Positions 19,817 to 29,472 of a DNA stretch of 64,000 nucleotides are shown one piece after another (within the stretch, counting starts at the first letter, position 1; every line of letters begins with the position of its first letter). The stretch lies in NCBI GenBank assembly GCA_026003895.1, contig BPIC01000006.1, positions 229,495 to 293,494 of the forward strand, written 5' to 3'. Under the pieces are notes generated by a model. It saw only the letters and a list, made by a program, of their open reading frames with translations. It was not told the origin of the DNA and searched no databases. Made by a program: the position numbers and the translations under genes. Source of the stretch: Dehalococcoidia bacterium. Lineage in GTDB: Bacteria; Chloroflexota; Dehalococcoidia; SpSt-223.

Positions 19817-20596
19817 TCACCGCACGACGCGGAAGCGCCACGGCGCAAGCTCGATCGGATCGGCATCGCGGGGTGGCTCGTCCTCGGCGCGGAGTCCGGA
19901 CAGCGCCTCGGCGCGCAGACGCTCGAGGGTATCCAACCCGCGTTTCGTGTCGGCCGCCACCTTCACCCGGTGAGTCTGGCGCAACCGGTACTTGAACCGC
20001 CAATACGTAAATCGCTTCCAATCGAGGTACGACATCCGTTCGCCGCCGGAGACGGCGGTTTCCTCGCGAAACCGGGCCAGCAATTCGGAGAGCGGCAAGC
20101 CATAGATACGCTCGGCGGTCTCCTCTGGCAATCTGCGATGAGGCGTCAGTCCGGTGATATAGCCTTTGGCCACCTCCTCTTCGACTGAGCGCCAAAGGGC
20201 CTCCTCCACCACCACGCCGTAGTGATAGTTCAGCACTGTGCGATATTTCGCCGGACCGATGGCGTTTTGAAACGTTGCCTCATCCAGTCCGCCGGGCGGC
20301 GCCCCGCAAAAGAGCAGTGGCTCCAACTCGTCAAGCGGAAAGAGCGGTCCGAGCTCGGCGACGAACCGCTCGACGAGGGCGAGCCAGTCAAACGCCTCGC
20401 CGTCGATCAGAAAGAGGTACCGACGACCGTCATACTCGTCTTCAACGCGGTCCCAGCGGCGAATGGCGGCGAGCAGCGCGGGCCACCACGGCTCGCCGCG
20501 CTCAAGCGCGGCCCGGAGCCGCTCGATGGCCTGCCCTTCCCCAGCCCAAACGAGGGCCTCGTCGGCGGTCACAATCGTCTCGGGCAAGCCGCTCAT
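19817..20596 (-). CDS. Conserved hypothetical protein
   Basis: 259-aa ORF from MSGLPETIVTADEALVWAGEG; coding-like composition, no family assigned. Confidence 0.7.
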   Translation of the reverse strand: MSGLPETIVTADEALVWAGEGQAIERLRAALERGEPWWPALLAAIRRWDRVEDEYDGRRYLFLIDGEAFDWLALVERFVAELGPLFPLDELEPLLFCGAPPGGLDEATFQNAIGPAKYRTVLNYHYGVVVEEALWRSVEEEVAKGYITGLTPHRRLPEETAERIYGLPLSELLARFREETAVSGGERMSYLDWKRFTYWRFKYRLRQTHRVKVAADTKRGLDTLERLRAEALSGLRAEDEPPRDADPIELAPWRFRVVR

Positions 20597-22300
20597 CGCG
20601 CCTTCTCCCGCAGTCGCCGCAGAAATTGCTCGGTCGGCAGCGTGTTGATCACGGCTTCCGGCCCGAGCCAAGCCCGGCGGGCAATCCCGACGCCAAAGGT
20701 AGCAAGGCCGAAGTGGTCGGCGCTGTGAGCGTCGGTGTTGATCACGAGCGGAACGCCCAACTCGTGAGCGAGACGCGCGTGCTCTTCACGCAGGTCCAGC
20801 CGCGCTGGGTGCGCGTTGATTTCCGCCCACGTGCCCGCCTCAGCGCAGGCACGCAATACGGCTTCGACGTCCACTTCGACGGGATCGCGCCGGCCGATCA
20901 GGCGGCCGGTCAGATGACCTATCGCTGTCACGGCCGGGTGCCGCGCCGCCGCCACCAATCGTGCCGTCATCTTCTCTCGGGGCTGGTCCATCGCCGAGTG
21001 AACCGAGGCGATCACCACGTCGAGCAGGCGCAGCACCTCGTCGGGATAGTCGAGTGTTCCGTCGGCGCGGATGTCGACTTCGCTGCCAGCGAGAAGCAAC
21101 GGCCCATCAGGGTGGGACTCATTGAACCGGCGCACCCGGGCAATCTGGTCGTGCAACCGTTCGATACTGAGCCCATTCGCGACAGCGCGCCCGCCGGAAT
21201 GGTCCGTGATCGCGAGATACGCATAGGCCGCGGGCCAGCGCGCCGGCCACCATCTGTTCGAGCGGCTCAGCGCCGTCCGACCAGTCGGTATGGACATGGA
21301 GGTCGCCCCGAAGGTCCGTGATACAGATGAGACGGGGCAGTTGCCCCGTGGCAGCAGATGCGATCTCGCCGCGATCTTCGCGCAGCTCCGGCGGAATCCA
21401 AGCCAAGCCGAGCGCAGCGTAGAGGGTCTCTTCGTCCGGGAAACCATCGCGATCCGGGGGGGCAATACCAAATGGTCCGATACGCAACCCGCGTCCGCGC
21501 GCCAGCGCCGCCAACGCGTCGTTGTGCGCAGCACTGCCCGTCCACCATTGCCAGAGCGAGCCAAACGCCGACGGTGGCGCGAAGCGGACCGCAATCGTCA
21601 GGCCGTGGAGTGGAAAGCGCACACCGAAGGGATCAAACGGCGCCGTGTCCGGAACGCGCATGGCAAGCTCGGCACACGCTGCCCCGGCATCGTCGGCAGC
21701 GGCAGCGAGGTTGACGTCGCCGACGCGCTCCGCCGACCGACGAACGCTGCCAGCCGGCTCCACGCGCCGAACGCCCGGCAGTCCAGCGACAATCTCCAGC
21801 GCCGTCGCGGTCGCCGCGGCCGCCCGCAACAGGTCGAACCGGTCGCTTTGTGGCTCGACTGCCACAAGGCCGCGGGCGATTCGCTCCGCCGCCGCCTTCC
21901 CGACCGTGGCGGCGAGCCGGCCATCAGCGAGCGCCGCCTGCACGTCGTGGCGCGAGACGATGCCGGCCCCGATCAGCTTGCGAGCGGTCTTCGGTCCAAT
22001 CCCCGGCACGCGAATCAATTCGCGCACGGTCTCGGGCACTTCGTCGTGCAACCGGTCGAGAAAGGCGAGCGCACCGGTCTCGCGCCGCTCGACGATCTTG
22101 GCGGCGATCGCTTCACCGATGCCGGGAAGCGCTCGCAACGCGGCCTCATCGAGCTCGGCGGCTGGTGTCGTCAGCTTATCGAGCGCCTCGGCGGCGCGCC
22201 GGTAGGCGCGGACTTTAAAGGGGTTTTCACCGCGAATCTCGAGCAGATCGGCGATCTCCTCGAACATCGCGGCAAGTTCGGCATTACTGGTATGTGCCAC
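20593..22300 (-). pseudogene. polX: DNA polymerase/3'-5' exonuclease PolX (Pol X + PHP) with a single frameshift
   Basis: ELAAMFEEIADLLEIRGENPFKVRAYRRAAEAL..., GDLHVHTDWSDGAEPLEQMVAGALARG then frame switch to AYAYLAITDHSGGRAVANGLSIERL (ORF 20593..21594). Confidence 0.88.
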
Positions 22301-22587
22301 GTTGCTGCAATCCGCCGCTCCCTCGGCGATTTCGAAGGGGAGCGTCCGCTGATTATAACGGCTCTCCTGACGCCCTCCGGGCACGGAGATCTGGCTCGAC
22401 ACCCGTCAGCATGCGAGGCGCCATGATGTCGCTCTCGTCACCAGCCGCGACACCGCGGAGCGCATACCTCGCGACCGGTGCCCGGAGGTAGCATCGGCCA
22501 GAGCTTGTTTTATCAGGCCGCAGCCGGCCGGTTTGAGCTGACGCGCCGGCCTCGCCGATCGCAGCGAGAATGCCTCGGGGGTCCCCG

Positions 22588-23229
22588 CTACCAGCCCGGC
22601 AGCGCCGCAACCGCCCGGGTCGCCTCGTCGAGGGCGCGCAGCCGGCGCTCCGCCTTTTCGAGCTCGCGCGAATTGACGTGCGAGAGCGTGAGTTGGGCGA
22701 GGCTCTCGCGCGCTTGGCGAATCGCCACGATAAGATTGGTGAGCTTCTCGATCTCAGGGTCGAGCGCCGGCGCGAGCAACCGCGCATCGACCCGCTGGGC
22801 AGCCGCAGCAGTCACGCGGTCGGCGATCCGCCAGACGGCGTCGCTTGCCTCGACCGCTTCCTCGTGGATCGGACGAATAATGCCGAGCGGAACACCCGCC
22901 GCGAGCGCCGCGGCAGCACCGGCGCGCAGGTCGGCCAGTTCGCCGGCAGCATCGACGAGCTTGCTACTGATCGGCCACGCCGGCAATGACCGGCGCAGCA
23001 CGAGCTGGACCGCGCGGCGGTTGGCGACGCCCCAGAACTCACGCATGCCGTCGGAAACCCGCCCCGGCCGAATCATCGGCAGAAAGCGTCGCTGAACCCG
23101 GCGCACCGCTCGGCGGATGAGCACGACCGGAAGCACGACCAACAGCCCAATGACCGCCAGATTGGCGATGACGATCGCCGCCAGCACCAGAATCGCCGTG
23201 GCAAGCAGACCAAGAACGTCACCCATCAT
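22588..23229 (-). CDS. Hypothetical membrane-anchored protein (N-terminal TM, helical remainder)
   Basis: MMGDVLGLLATAILVLAAIVIANLAVIGLLVVLPVVLIRRAV hydrophobic N-terminus. Confidence 0.7.
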   Translation of the reverse strand: MMGDVLGLLATAILVLAAIVIANLAVIGLLVVLPVVLIRRAVRRVQRRFLPMIRPGRVSDGMREFWGVANRRAVQLVLRRSLPAWPISSKLVDAAGELADLRAGAAAALAAGVPLGIIRPIHEEAVEASDAVWRIADRVTAAAAQRVDARLLAPALDPEIEKLTNLIVAIRQARESLAQLTLSHVNSRELEKAERRLRALDEATRAVAALPGW

Positions 23230-23284
23230 TGGCGCCCTTTCCCGTGGGAGTGCCGGGCCGGGCATCCCGGCCGGCACAGCGATT

Positions 23285-24571
23285 CTACCCGGCGGCTGGC
23301 TGAACGACGACGATGGTGCGTCCCGCCCCAAGATAGCGCTCGGCCACACGCTGGACGTCGTCGGCGGTCACGCGCCGGACGTTCTCGGCGAACGATTCGG
23401 CCGATTCGTAGCTCCCGAGCGCAGTCAGCGAAGCGATCTGGTTCGCCTGGGCGGCGCTCGTCTCTTCCGCCATGATCCGTCGGCCGGCGAGCTGACCAGC
23501 AGCCGCTCCCAATTCTTCGGCCGTCAACGGCCTCTCGATCAACCGGCGCAGCTCACTGCTGATCAGCTCGATCACTCGTTCAACGTTCCCCGGCTCCGTT
23601 CCCGCCTGGGCGTAGAACAGGCCCGCATCACTCATGAGGCTGAGGCCGGAACCTGCCACGTAGGCCAGCGCCCGGTTGGTCCGAATTTCAGCAAATAGCC
23701 GCCCAGACGGCGAGCCGAGGACGGCATCCAGCACGGCCAAGGCATAGCGGTCGGGATCGCGCCGCCCGGGAATGGGGAGGCCGACGAGGACGATTGCCTG
23801 CCGCTGGCCAGCGAACCGCCCGATACGTTCATCGCCGGCTCGAGGCGGAAGGGGGTGCGGCGTCCGATCGGCAGGCGCCCCGGCAGGAAGCGAACCAAGC
23901 ACGTTGGTCAATTCGGCAAAGGCGCGCTCCGCCGTGATCTGACCGACCACCGCGACCGTGAGGTTGGCACCGACGACCGCACGCTGGCGCAGTTCGAGAA
24001 GCCGGTCGCGGTCGATCCGTTCCACGGTCTCTGCCCGGCCAAGCACCGAATGTCCGCCGGGGTGGTCGCGCCACACCGTCTCAAGCAGGGTATCGAAGGC
24101 GAGCGGCGCCGGATCAGCACTCCGCCGGCGAATGTCGAGCAGGACAAGATTTCGGTCGCGAATGATTTGGTCAGCGTCGAAGCGCGGCGCGTTCAGGACG
24201 TCGGCGAGCACCTCGAAGGCAAGCTGCTGCTCAGCGACCGGGACGGTAACCGAGATGGTCGTCAACTCTTGGGAGGCCGAAACTCCGATGCCGCCGCCGG
24301 TGGCACCGATCGCTCGACGCAACTGATCTTCGGTTGGCCAACGCGCCGTGCCGAGCAAATGCGCCCGGGCGAGCAAGTTCCGGGCGCCCGCATCATCAGC
24401 GGACTCGTCGCGCGCCCCGGAGCGAAGAGCAACCGTGATTGCGACGACTCCGGAGGTCGGCCGCTCTTTCACGAGGAGCAGGGCACCGTTCGGCAACGTC
24501 TGGCGAGCAATGGCGGTCTCCGACGGCAGAGGCGGTGCGCCGGCAGCGGTTCGGCGATCCCCGGTGCTCAA
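23285..24571 (-). CDS. M16-family peptidase homolog lacking the HXXEH zinc motif
   Basis: LPNGALLLVKERPTSGVVAITVALRSGARDE...; motif position reads LARAHLLG; M16 C-terminal domain present; probable TTG start overlapping upstream stop. Confidence 0.85.
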   Translation of the reverse strand: MSTGDRRTAAGAPPLPSETAIARQTLPNGALLLVKERPTSGVVAITVALRSGARDESADDAGARNLLARAHLLGTARWPTEDQLRRAIGATGGGIGVSASQELTTISVTVPVAEQQLAFEVLADVLNAPRFDADQIIRDRNLVLLDIRRRSADPAPLAFDTLLETVWRDHPGGHSVLGRAETVERIDRDRLLELRQRAVVGANLTVAVVGQITAERAFAELTNVLGSLPAGAPADRTPHPLPPRAGDERIGRFAGQRQAIVLVGLPIPGRRDPDRYALAVLDAVLGSPSGRLFAEIRTNRALAYVAGSGLSLMSDAGLFYAQAGTEPGNVERVIELISSELRRLIERPLTAEELGAAAGQLAGRRIMAEETSAAQANQIASLTALGSYESAESFAENVRRVTADDVQRVAERYLGAGRTIVVVQPAAG

Positions 24572-26184
24572 AACGTCACCACTACGGTTGTGAGATGGTC
24601 GAGGTCGAGGTAGGCGCGGGCAACGCGCTGGACGTCCTCTGGCGTTACGCGGTCCAACCGTTCTAGCCACACCTCCCACGGCTCGAGCAGACCAAGCGCT
24701 GCATCGCGCGCCAAACGCCGGGCCTGACCGAGGTTTCGCTCCTCGCTAATCTGGCGGCTGCCGCGGATACTCCGAACGGCATCGTCGATCTCTTGTCGGG
24801 AAACGGGTTCGTCCCGCACGCGCCGCAGCTCCGCCACGATTAGCGCTTTCACCTCCTCGAGCTTGTCGGGCGTGGTCACCGCTGAAGCGGCCCACGCGCC
24901 AGTGTCGGTGAGGCCGAAATAGGAGGTGCCAACCGAGGTTGCGAGTCCCCGTTTGTCGCGGATCTCACTTGCCAGCCGCCGACCGGGATGATCAAGAATG
25001 GCATCGAGGACGATGAAGGCCTCGCGATCCTCGCTCGTTGCTGAAGGGGCGATGCCCCCGAGCATCAGGTGTGCCTGACGATCGCCGAGGGAGACGCGGA
25101 CTTCCCGTGCTTCCTCCGGAGCGGGCTCGACCACGACTGGTCGGTGGATCCAATTGCCGCCGGGCAGCCGAGCGAATGCCGCTTCAACCGCCGCCACCGC
25201 CTCCTCATGGCGGACCCGGCCGGCGACGCCGATCGTCATGTTGCCGGCAACATAGCGCTGCTCACGGTAAGCAAGAATGGTCTCGAGGGGGATGTTTTGG
25301 ACGCTCTCGATCGTCCCGCCAATCAGCCGGCGCGCCGGATGAATCCGGAAAACGTTGCTGTAGAAGAGGTCCCCTGCGAGCGCACCAGGGGTGTTCTGCC
25401 GCCGGTTCAGTTCTTCGAAGACCACCCGGCGTTCGCGGTTAAAGTTCTCTTCAGGGAAGGTGCTGTCCAGCAACATGTCGGCCAACACGTCAAGCGCGAG
25501 GCGAAACTCATCGGCCGGCGCTGCAATGAAATAGTCGGTCAGCTCCCAACTGGTGGTTGCGTTGATCTCGCCGCCTACGGCTTCGACGGCGCCAAAGACG
25601 GCCTGATTGTTCGGCCGGCGTGACGTGCCAAGGAAGTGAGCATGCTCGAGCCAGTGCGATCCGCCGCTCGTCTCATCGTCTTCGTCGCGCGAGCCGGCGC
25701 GGACCGCGACGACGACCGCAACGGTGTTGGAGTCGAGGCGCTCCTTGGACAGGACGAGCAAGCCGCTTGGCAGGAGCGTGGCCCGCTCGGTCGGCTCCGA
25801 GACGATGCCACCGACGGGCAGTTCGCCGGTCGTCGTAACGCCGCCCTCCGGACCCTCGACAACGATTGAGGCTTGAACGGCGGCACGGCCGGCCGGCAAT
25901 CGCAGCCGAACCCCGTACGGTCCGGCTTGCTCGCCGCTCCATTCGACCACGCCAGCGTGGATCTCTCCCGCTGGCCCGCCGGGAGCGCCGGCCCATGACG
26001 TTTCCACGGTCGCGTTCTCCGGAACGCGAATTCGGACCGTGCGCCGCCCGCTTTCGATGCCGCGAGGCTCGGCCACCACATCGACCCCGCCGGCAACTCC
26101 TTGCGCCCAGAGCACCAGCGCCGGTCCTCCCACTGCCGTCTCGACGATTTCTGCAGTTACCACAGTACCAAGTTTCTGGGACAT
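24568..26184 (-). CDS. M16-family zinc peptidase with extra N-terminal domain
   Basis: SGGSHWLEHAHFLGT contains intact HXXEH; ~130-aa N-terminal extension before LPSGLLVLSKERLDSNTVAVVVAVRAGSRDE. Confidence 0.88.
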   Translation of the reverse strand: MSQKLGTVVTAEIVETAVGGPALVLWAQGVAGGVDVVAEPRGIESGRRTVRIRVPENATVETSWAGAPGGPAGEIHAGVVEWSGEQAGPYGVRLRLPAGRAAVQASIVVEGPEGGVTTTGELPVGGIVSEPTERATLLPSGLLVLSKERLDSNTVAVVVAVRAGSRDEDDETSGGSHWLEHAHFLGTSRRPNNQAVFGAVEAVGGEINATTSWELTDYFIAAPADEFRLALDVLADMLLDSTFPEENFNRERRVVFEELNRRQNTPGALAGDLFYSNVFRIHPARRLIGGTIESVQNIPLETILAYREQRYVAGNMTIGVAGRVRHEEAVAAVEAAFARLPGGNWIHRPVVVEPAPEEAREVRVSLGDRQAHLMLGGIAPSATSEDREAFIVLDAILDHPGRRLASEIRDKRGLATSVGTSYFGLTDTGAWAASAVTTPDKLEEVKALIVAELRRVRDEPVSRQEIDDAVRSIRGSRQISEERNLGQARRLARDAALGLLEPWEVWLERLDRVTPEDVQRVARAYLDLDHLTTVVVTF

Positions 26185-26238
26185 GCCATCCCGTTGGGGG
26201 TGTCTGGCTATTGACTGTACGAACGAACCTGGCGGCTG

Positions 26239-27504
26239 TCAACCAACCGGCGCTGACTGGGGCGCCGAGGCTGTCAGACGCGTGGGCGGCTTCGGCTTGG
26301 CGGCCAATCCGAAAAAGAGACACCCAAGCAGGGATAACACGGCCAAAATGGTGAACCCCAGTCGATAGTTGCCCGTTTGGTCGGCAAAATAGCCGGCGAT
26401 CAACGGACCGCTCACACTCCCGACCATCACAATCATGTTCGAGACCCCGAGGATCTTGCCAAAGGCAAGCCGGCCGAAGTAGTCGGCACGAATCGCGGCC
26501 ATCAGCGGACCTCGCACCCCCCACGCCCCGCCATGCAGCACCGCAAACAGCACCACCATCCAGAACTCAGTGGCATAGGCAAGCACCAGCAGACCGGCAG
26601 CATGCCCAAGCATCGCCACGGCGCAGATGGCCCGCTTACTGAAGCGGTCACCCAAATACCCGCCGATCAACTGCCCAGTGAACGACATCACCGTCATGAT
26701 CGTGACGGCGCTCGCCGCCACTTCGAGCGGCACCCCGATGGACTGGCTGACCGCGGGAACGAGGTGGACCGACATCGAGGCGACGATCAGCAAGGCCGAT
26801 GCCTGGCCGAGCGAGATGTACCAAAACGCCGGCGCTCGGATCGCTTGGCGCAGCGTGAAGTCGGGGCCAGCAGGGGAGCGGCGGGGCGTGGTGCCAGCCG
26901 CCGGCGCAGGATCGCCATCGGGGCGCAGTCCATGCTTCTCAGGTGAACTGTCCAACAGCTGGGCAAGCGGCAACCCGACCACAAGAACCACGAACGCCGA
27001 CGCGAGGGCCGTCGCTCGCCAGCCGACGGTCGTCAGCCCCCACGCGACGACAAGCACCAATACGCCGCCAATGCTGATGCCGGTTGAGATGATCGCCAAT
27101 GCCGTCGCGCGCCGCCGCTCAAACCAGTTGACGACCGCGGTCGTGATGCTGACGAAGCCGGCAAGCGTTGCACCAATGGACGCGATGAGGAAGGAACCGT
27201 AGAGCCACGGAATCGAATTGGTGAAACTGAGCAGCGCGAGACCAAGTGCAGTGACGAGCAATCCGGCGCGAACGACAACACGGACACCGTATCGGTCCAG
27301 CAGCCAGCCCTGGAGCGGCCCGGTGATACCGGTTTCCACCTGCGACAACGAGGTAACACCGGCGAAAATCGTCCGGCTCCAGCCGAACTCGGCGGTCATC
27401 GGCACGACGTAGGCGGTGTAGGACTGATAGAGCACGCCGGCGAGCGTGGCCTGAATGCCGACGCCGCCCAGAACGACCCACCAGCCGCGGAAGACCCGCG
27501 GCAC
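26239..27504 (-). CDS. MFS transporter
   Basis: 12-TM pattern, GWSRTIFAGVTSLSQVETGITGPLQGWLLDRYG. Confidence 0.92.
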   Translation of the reverse strand: MPRVFRGWWVVLGGVGIQATLAGVLYQSYTAYVVPMTAEFGWSRTIFAGVTSLSQVETGITGPLQGWLLDRYGVRVVVRAGLLVTALGLALLSFTNSIPWLYGSFLIASIGATLAGFVSITTAVVNWFERRRATALAIISTGISIGGVLVLVVAWGLTTVGWRATALASAFVVLVVGLPLAQLLDSSPEKHGLRPDGDPAPAAGTTPRRSPAGPDFTLRQAIRAPAFWYISLGQASALLIVASMSVHLVPAVSQSIGVPLEVAASAVTIMTVMSFTGQLIGGYLGDRFSKRAICAVAMLGHAAGLLVLAYATEFWMVVLFAVLHGGAWGVRGPLMAAIRADYFGRLAFGKILGVSNMIVMVGSVSGPLIAGYFADQTGNYRLGFTILAVLSLLGCLFFGLAAKPKPPTRLTASAPQSAPVG

Positions 27505-27707
27505 TACAGCAGTGCCCGCAGCACCAGCGCCGCACCGACGACGATCAGCGGTACACCGGCCATCGCGCCCACCACCGAAAGCGACAGCATGACGCCGATG
27601 ACGATCAAGACGACGCCGGCCAGCCCGAGCAACAGCCGACCGACGATCCCGAGAAGCGCCGTCAGGAGGCCCCAGATCCAGCGAAACGGCGCAAGCAGAC
27701 AGCCCAT
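27504..27707 (-). CDS. Small hydrophobic membrane protein (67 aa)
   Basis: MGCLLAPFRWIWGLLTALLGIVGRLLLGLAGVVLIVIGVMLSLSVVGAMAGVPLIVVGAALVLRALL. Confidence 0.7.
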   Translation of the reverse strand: MGCLLAPFRWIWGLLTALLGIVGRLLLGLAGVVLIVIGVMLSLSVVGAMAGVPLIVVGAALVLRALL

Positions 27708-27772
27708 TGACACCCTTCCGTATACAGCCGCTTCTCCGATGGTAGGCCGGCCGCCGGAAGGAGTCAAACCAA

Positions 27773-27907
27773 TCAGGGGTCCGAGCAGTCGCGCGTGAAA
27801 CCGCAGCGCGGGCAAACGAGCTTGCAGTGCCGATCGATCATCGGCGTATCGCAGAGATCGCAGCGAACCGGGGACGGTGGCGCTTGCCGGGCAGGCGGTC
27901 GATCCAT
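27773..27907 (-). CDS. 44-aa zinc-ribbon-like microprotein
   Basis: MDRPPARQAPPSPVRCDLCDTPMIDRHCKLVCPRCGFTRDCSDP, two CxxC pairs plus extra Cys. Confidence 0.65.
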   Translation of the reverse strand: MDRPPARQAPPSPVRCDLCDTPMIDRHCKLVCPRCGFTRDCSDP

Positions 27908-27911
27908 GGCG

Positions 27912-29393
27912 TCATTGTACGCTTGAGAACCCGGCCGGCGCATCGCCATCCCGGGCCGGATAGTCCGCGAACAGCGCCCGCAGTGCTGCCTTATCGACCT
28001 TGCCACCGCTGTTGCGAGGGAGTGCATCGACGATAGCGATCTGTTTCGGGCGCTTCGGGCCGGCGAGGCGGCGGCGCAAGGCCTCGGAGATGGCAGCGGC
28101 GTCGAGCGCCGCGCCGGGCATCGCGACGACAACGGCGACCACTCGTTCGCCCCAATCGGGATCGGGCACCCCCAGCACGGCAGCGTCGGCGATCGACGGC
28201 AGTTCACGCAACGCCGCCTCAACCTCCGCCGGGTAGACGTTCACCCCGCCGCTGATGATCATCTCCTTGCTGCGCCCAACCAGATACAGAAAGCCATCTT
28301 CGTCAAACCGGCCGAGATCGCCGGTGCGATACCAGCCGTCACTGAACGCCTCACCGAGAGGCACCCCGAGATACCCGGAGATCATCCCCGGCGAGCGATA
28401 CCAAATCTCGCCGACCTCACCCGGCCGCACCGCCCCTTCCAGCCGGACCTCCGTTCCCCACATTGGTCGGCCGACCGACCCCGGCTTGGCCGAGTGCTCG
28501 CCGGGGCCGAGCGTTGTTACTCCGCCCGCTTCGACCGAGGCATAGTAGTCATAGAGGTTCGGCGTCAGCCGCGCGAGGACAGCGTCGCGGTCCACCGCTG
28601 GGAGCGCTGCGCCGCTACTGATCAGCGCCCGCATCGTCGGCCATGGCCCCCCGCCCGCTGCCACGATTCGGTGGAGCATGGTCGGGACAACGCAGGCAGT
28701 GGTAATCCCTGCCTCACGGACAATTCGGTCCGCGGCTGCCGCGTCGAATTTGCCCGGCAGCCACACAGTCGCGCCGAGATAGAGATGTGAAAGGGTGAAG
28801 CTGCGCCCCCCACCGGTATGGAGCGGCATGAGGTTCAAGTAGCGATCCTCGGCACTGAAGCGAAAGGTGACGACTTGGGCAAGAAATCGAAAGGCCATCG
28901 CCGCGTGGCTGACGACCGCGCCTTTCGGCTTGCCGGTAGTGCCAGACGAGAGCATCACGAAACAGGGGTCATCGCTCGCCGGTGCCCGGTCGGCGTCACC
29001 ACCGGCGATCAGCGCGTCGAACGCGCCGTCCTCGAGGGCAACGAGAAGCCGCCCGGCCGGCCACCCGTCAGATTCGCGCTCGGCGAGGAGCGCCGCCGGC
29101 GAGAAGCGATCGGCAACGTCGGCGATCTCTTCGGGTGTCGAGGCGACATCGATTGGCAAGGCGGCTGCGCCGAGGCGCGTCACAGCAAGGATCGCCTCGA
29201 CATGTTCGCGGCGATTGCCGATGGCGATGGCGACCCGATCACCGGGCCTGATGCCCCGCCGAGCAAGTCCAGCGGCCAGGCCGCTGATGCGATCGGCAAG
29301 CTCGCGGAAGGTCGTTGTCCGGGCTGGCTCGACGATCGCTGGCCGGTCGGGAGCTCGCCGGGCCACGGCGTGGACAGCGTTACAGAGATTCAT
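27912..29393 (-). CDS. AMP-dependent acyl-CoA synthetase/ligase
   Basis: VMLSSGTTGKPKGAV, GWYRTGDLGRFDEDGFLYLVGRSKEMIISGGVNVYPAEVE. Confidence 0.95.
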   Translation of the reverse strand: MNLCNAVHAVARRAPDRPAIVEPARTTTFRELADRISGLAAGLARRGIRPGDRVAIAIGNRREHVEAILAVTRLGAAALPIDVASTPEEIADVADRFSPAALLAERESDGWPAGRLLVALEDGAFDALIAGGDADRAPASDDPCFVMLSSGTTGKPKGAVVSHAAMAFRFLAQVVTFRFSAEDRYLNLMPLHTGGGRSFTLSHLYLGATVWLPGKFDAAAADRIVREAGITTACVVPTMLHRIVAAGGGPWPTMRALISSGAALPAVDRDAVLARLTPNLYDYYASVEAGGVTTLGPGEHSAKPGSVGRPMWGTEVRLEGAVRPGEVGEIWYRSPGMISGYLGVPLGEAFSDGWYRTGDLGRFDEDGFLYLVGRSKEMIISGGVNVYPAEVEAALRELPSIADAAVLGVPDPDWGERVVAVVVAMPGAALDAAAISEALRRRLAGPKRPKQIAIVDALPRNSGGKVDKAALRALFADYPARDGDAPAGFSSVQ

Positions 29394-29424
29394 GGGGCAG
29401 CTCGGCCTCCTGCCGGCGGGGATC

Positions 29425-29454
29425 GAAAAAGGGGCAGACGGCTGCCTGCCCCTT
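29425..29454 (-). terminator. Rho-independent terminator downstream of the acyl-CoA dehydrogenase
   Basis: Minus strand AAGGGGCAG-GCAGCCGT-CTGCCCCTTTTT: 9-bp stem followed by T-run. Confidence 0.85.
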
Positions 29455-29472
29455 GGTCCTCGCCGTCGATCC

